NCBI GenBank assembly: GCA_029259845.1
Contig: JAJDEI010000003.1
Coordinates: forward strand, 1 to 62,590
Source: Planctomycetaceae bacterium
GTDB taxonomy: Bacteria > Planctomycetota > Planctomycetia > Planctomycetales > Planctomycetaceae
Direction: 5' to 3'
DNA length: 62,590 nt
The notes under the pieces are model-generated. The model saw only the letters and a program-made list of their open reading frames with translations, did no database searches and was not told the DNA's origin. The position numbers and the translations under genes are program-made. Below are positions 59,916 to 62,590 of this stretch, in pieces (within the stretch, counting starts at the first letter, position 1; every line of letters starts with the position of its first letter).

Positions 59916-62075
59916 ATGGTTGAAAAGTCACTCGTCGCGGATGCGGTGCTGGCGGATCTTAATGGTCCGCAGCGGGAGGCGGTGACGCAGGGCCGCGGGC
60001 CGCTGCTGATTGTGGCCGGAGCGGGCACCGGGAAGACGACCACGCTCGCGCACCGCGTCGCCCATCTCATCGCCACCGGCACCGATCCGGCGCGGATTCT
60101 GCTGCTCACCTTTACCCGCCGGGCGGCTGCCGAGATGCTGCGGCGGGTGGACGGCATCATGCGGGACGGCGTTATGCGGGACGGGGAGGACGCCACCGAT
60201 GCGGGGAGTCTCGACGATGAGGCCCCGGCGCGCAGCCGGCGTGGTGCTGTGACTGCGAGCCGCAAGGTGTGGGGCGGGACGTTCCACGCGGTAGCGACCC
60301 GGCTGCTGCGGCGGTACGGCAAGTCGATCGGCCTCTCGACAGACTTTACGATCGTCGATCGGGCCGATTCGGAAGACCTGATGCACGTCATCCGGGCAGA
60401 TCTCGGTTTCGGAGAAGACCGAAAACAGCGTGGCAAACGAGCGCGGCGGGCAGAGGAGGAAACTCGTTTCCCCCTGAAAGGAACCTGCCTGAGCATCTAC
60501 AGCCGCGCGGTTAACACGCAGCAGCCGCTCACGATGGTGTTGCAGGACCACTTTCCTTGGTGCGAAGAGCACGAAGAGCGGCTCAAGCAACTGTTCTCGG
60601 CGTATGTCGACCGCAAGGAAGAGGCGTCGTTGTTCGATTACGACGATCTGTTGTTGTTTTGGCGGGCGCTGCTGCGGGACGATGAGGGCGGAGCGACGAT
60701 CCGCGACGCGTTCGACTGCGTGCTCGTGGACGAGTACCAGGACACCAACACGGTGCAGGCGGACATCCTCCGGGGGATGTCGCCAGACGGGGAAGGGCTG
60801 ACGGTTGTCGGGGATGATGCGCAGTCAATCTACTCATTTCGCGCGGCTGACATCCGCAACATCCTCGAATTCCCCGAGCAGTATCCGGGCACGACGATCG
60901 TCAAGCTGGAACAGAACTACCGAAGCAGCCAACCGATTCTCGACGCGACCAACGCTGTGATTTCAGCGGCCGAGCAGCGGCATCGCAAGGAATTGTGGTC
61001 CGACCGCAAACAGGGCGAGCCGCCGCAACTGGTCCTGTGCACCGACGAAGACGAGCAGACGGAGTTTTTGATCGACCGCATCCTCACCCATCGCGAGAGC
61101 GGAATGAAGCTCCAGCAGCAGGCGGTGCTGTTTCGTGCTTCGCATCACAGCATGAGCCTCGAAGTCGAACTGGGACGGCGGAACATTCCGTTCCACAAGT
61201 ACGGCGGTCTCAAGTTCGTCGAGACAGCCCATGTGAAGGACACGCTGGCGTTTTTGCGCCTGGCGGAGAATCCCCGCGATGTGATCTCCGGCATGCGGGC
61301 GCTCATGCTGCTGCCCGGCATCGGACGGGTGAGGGCCCGCCAACTCCTCACGTTGCTCGGCGAGCAGCAGGGAGACTTCTCTTTTTGGCGGGACGTTTCG
61401 CCCCCCAAGGTGGCAGCCGATGACTGGCCGCTGTTCGTCGCCTTGATGCGAGGGCTCAGCGACCCGCGAGCGAAGAAAGGGGCGGTCGGCGACCAGTTGC
61501 ACCGCGTGCGGAGGTTCTATTCGCCGCTGCTCAAGGCCAAATACGACAACAGCCGCGAACGGCTCCGGGACATCGAGCAACTGGAGGTGATCGCCGGTCG
61601 GTTCAAGGACCGCATGCAATTCATCGCAGAGATGACGCTCGATCCGCCCTCGTCAACGCAAGAACTCGCCGGCGATCCGTTGCTCGACGAGGATTACCTG
61701 ATCCTGAGCACGATTCATTCGGCGAAGGGGCTCGAATGGAATGCGGTCTACGTGATCCATGCGACCGACGGGAACATCCCCTCGGACCTCGCCACGGGCG
61801 ACACGCAACAGATCGAAGAAGAGCGGCGACTGCTGTACGTCGGACTCACACGGGCCAAAGATTGGCTGTACGTGACGGCTCCGCATCGGTACTACTTCCA
61901 CGGGTGGGGCAAGAGCGACCGGCACAGCTACGCGCAGCCGTCGCGGTTCTTGACTGAGCCTGCACGCTGCCGGTTCCACGAGCAGACAGCGTTCCCCCAA
62001 CAGGCCGACGACGCCCCCCCCACTGCGGAGACGGCACGCCGCGTTCGCGAAGACATCAAGAACATGTGGAGTTGA
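59916..62075 (+). CDS. UvrD/PcrA-family ATP-dependent DNA helicase
   Basis: A 719-residue superfamily 1A helicase with all motifs in order: LNGPQREAVTQGRGPLLI (Q motif), VAGAGTGKTTTL (I), LLLTFTRRAAAEM (Ia), FDYDDLLLFW, VLVDEYQDTNTVQ (II, DEYQ), VVGDDAQSIYSFRAAD (III), LEQNYRSSQPI (IV), LSTIHSAKGLEWNAVYVI (V) and RRLLYVGLTRAKDWLYV (VI). An insertion of about 30 residues (KQRGKRARRAEEETRFPLKG) lies between Ia and II. The short polar C-terminus lacks extra domains. Such enzymes unwind 3'-tailed DNA in repair and replication. It is a single gene. Confidence 0.95.
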   Translation: MVEKSLVADAVLADLNGPQREAVTQGRGPLLIVAGAGTGKTTTLAHRVAHLIATGTDPARILLLTFTRRAAAEMLRRVDGIMRDGVMRDGEDATDAGSLDDEAPARSRRGAVTASRKVWGGTFHAVATRLLRRYGKSIGLSTDFTIVDRADSEDLMHVIRADLGFGEDRKQRGKRARRAEEETRFPLKGTCLSIYSRAVNTQQPLTMVLQDHFPWCEEHEERLKQLFSAYVDRKEEASLFDYDDLLLFWRALLRDDEGGATIRDAFDCVLVDEYQDTNTVQADILRGMSPDGEGLTVVGDDAQSIYSFRAADIRNILEFPEQYPGTTIVKLEQNYRSSQPILDATNAVISAAEQRHRKELWSDRKQGEPPQLVLCTDEDEQTEFLIDRILTHRESGMKLQQQAVLFRASHHSMSLEVELGRRNIPFHKYGGLKFVETAHVKDTLAFLRLAENPRDVISGMRALMLLPGIGRVRARQLLTLLGEQQGDFSFWRDVSPPKVAADDWPLFVALMRGLSDPRAKKGAVGDQLHRVRRFYSPLLKAKYDNSRERLRDIEQLEVIAGRFKDRMQFIAEMTLDPPSSTQELAGDPLLDEDYLILSTIHSAKGLEWNAVYVIHATDGNIPSDLATGDTQQIEEERRLLYVGLTRAKDWLYVTAPHRYYFHGWGKSDRHSYAQPSRFLTEPARCRFHEQTAFPQQADDAPPTAETARRVREDIKNMWS

Positions 62076-62590
62076 CGGGAGGATTCGGCTGTCGTTGCGG
62101 CGGCGCTCTCACCGCGATCGGCGCGCTCTCCCCATTTTCACCGGGCCACATCCCCTCGGTAGCCGTCGAGTTTGCTCGTCGTGCGACGGTACCCGCGTGT
62201 TTGAATCGCTCAAAACGCGCGGAGCAAGCTCCGCAGCGAACTCAGCGCAATCGTCCGACCGACATGGTCCGATTAAATGTCAGGGTGGCTTCTATGAGAG
62301 TCCGTTGCGGGTCAAGTGTGATTCATGGTGGTTTGGGGGGAGTGTGATTGGAACTGGGATGCCCATTCTTCGACGCGAGCGTTCGGCGCAAGGCCGTCGC
62401 CCAGGGGGGTGTTTCGAAAGAGACCGGCTGCCCCCTCTGGGGACGAGCGAACATCTCACCAAGTGAAATGCGGGCCCAAGCCACCCTCGGGCGCGCCGGT
62501 CTCACGGGCCACAGTTCCGTTCACAGTCTCCGTTGATGTCTGGTGGGTTGATGGGTTGAGTTCAGCACGTTCGTCGTCAGAGGCGTGCCG
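62076..62590. other. Gene-free end of window with dispersed repeats
   Basis: No gene is recognised. Around 62157-62238 there are hairpin pieces GTCGAGTTTGCTCGTCG and GCGGAGCAAGCTCCGC, of the same type as 15561-15603 and 24129-24197. Short frames in this stretch lack any known domain. Confidence 0.45.

Overview
The window looks like a chromosomal segment of a high-GC member of the Planctomycetota. The reasons are the gene content (a DUF6268-type beta-barrel protein, a ThuA-domain protein, secreted VCBS-repeat and PQQ-type propeller proteins, split acyl-CoA catabolic modules), the long intergenic spacers, and the many short palindromic repeats I associate with that phylum (for example GTAGGGTGGGC, TAGCCGCG, CCCGAAGCGT and AACCCTGAAAGGGTT). 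The lineage call is inference. No rRNA, tRNA or CRISPR array was seen.

Layout. 1-1225: debris, namely the 3' end of an IS1380-type transposase and a small inverted-repeat element. 1226-4019: a DUF6268-like protein, then a DUF5131 (phage Gp37/Gp68-type) three-cysteine protein overlapping its usual partner TcmP. 4073-11212 (minus strand): an apparent catabolic operon running tetR, etfB, etfA, an etfD-like ETF:quinone oxidoreductase and two dissimilar acyl-CoA dehydrogenases, with a palindromic candidate operator upstream of tetR. 11418-15520 (plus strand): a histidine phosphatase, a third acyl-CoA dehydrogenase, an APH-type kinase and a short-chain dehydrogenase; this looks like a split version of the ACAD10/ACAD11 pathway for hydroxylated acyl-CoAs. 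15601-20376 (minus): alaS and a secreted HtrA-like protease. 20847-24069: a tripartite tricarboxylate transporter whose TctC and TctB parts are fused, followed by TctA. 24205-28566: a DegT-type aminotransferase and a secreted VCBS-repeat protein.

28936-45420 is an exopolysaccharide cluster: polymerase/ligase, flippase, three GT4-type glycosyltransferases, a Gfo/Idh/MocA oxidoreductase, a nucleotide-sugar epimerase-like protein, two polysaccharide deacetylases, a membrane-anchored protein of unknown function, a membrane-anchored EEP-family hydrolase and a Wzz/BY-kinase. Six consecutive genes (33271-39976) sit behind 3-10 base overlaps or gaps and are probably translated as one unit. I see no initiating sugar-phosphate transferase and no outer-membrane export porin, so the set is incomplete here.

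45692-62075 is mostly housekeeping and secreted proteins: homoserine dehydrogenase, glutamine synthetase, a ThuA-domain protein, a NUDIX hydrolase, a cupredoxin-like protein, a 55-residue membrane protein coupled to a PQQ-propeller protein, a coupled pair of a secreted metallo-beta-lactamase-fold protein and a Tat-exported amidohydrolase, a coupled pair of a CxxCH protein and a trypsin-like protease, and a UvrD-type helicase.

The most distinctive non-coding signal is a set of small inverted-repeat elements. One 155-base type is present twice in opposite orientation, each copy bounded by near-perfect direct repeats of about 14 bases. Another, of 97-98 bases, lies once between genes and once inside the start of a glycosyltransferase gene, where it is read through in frame.
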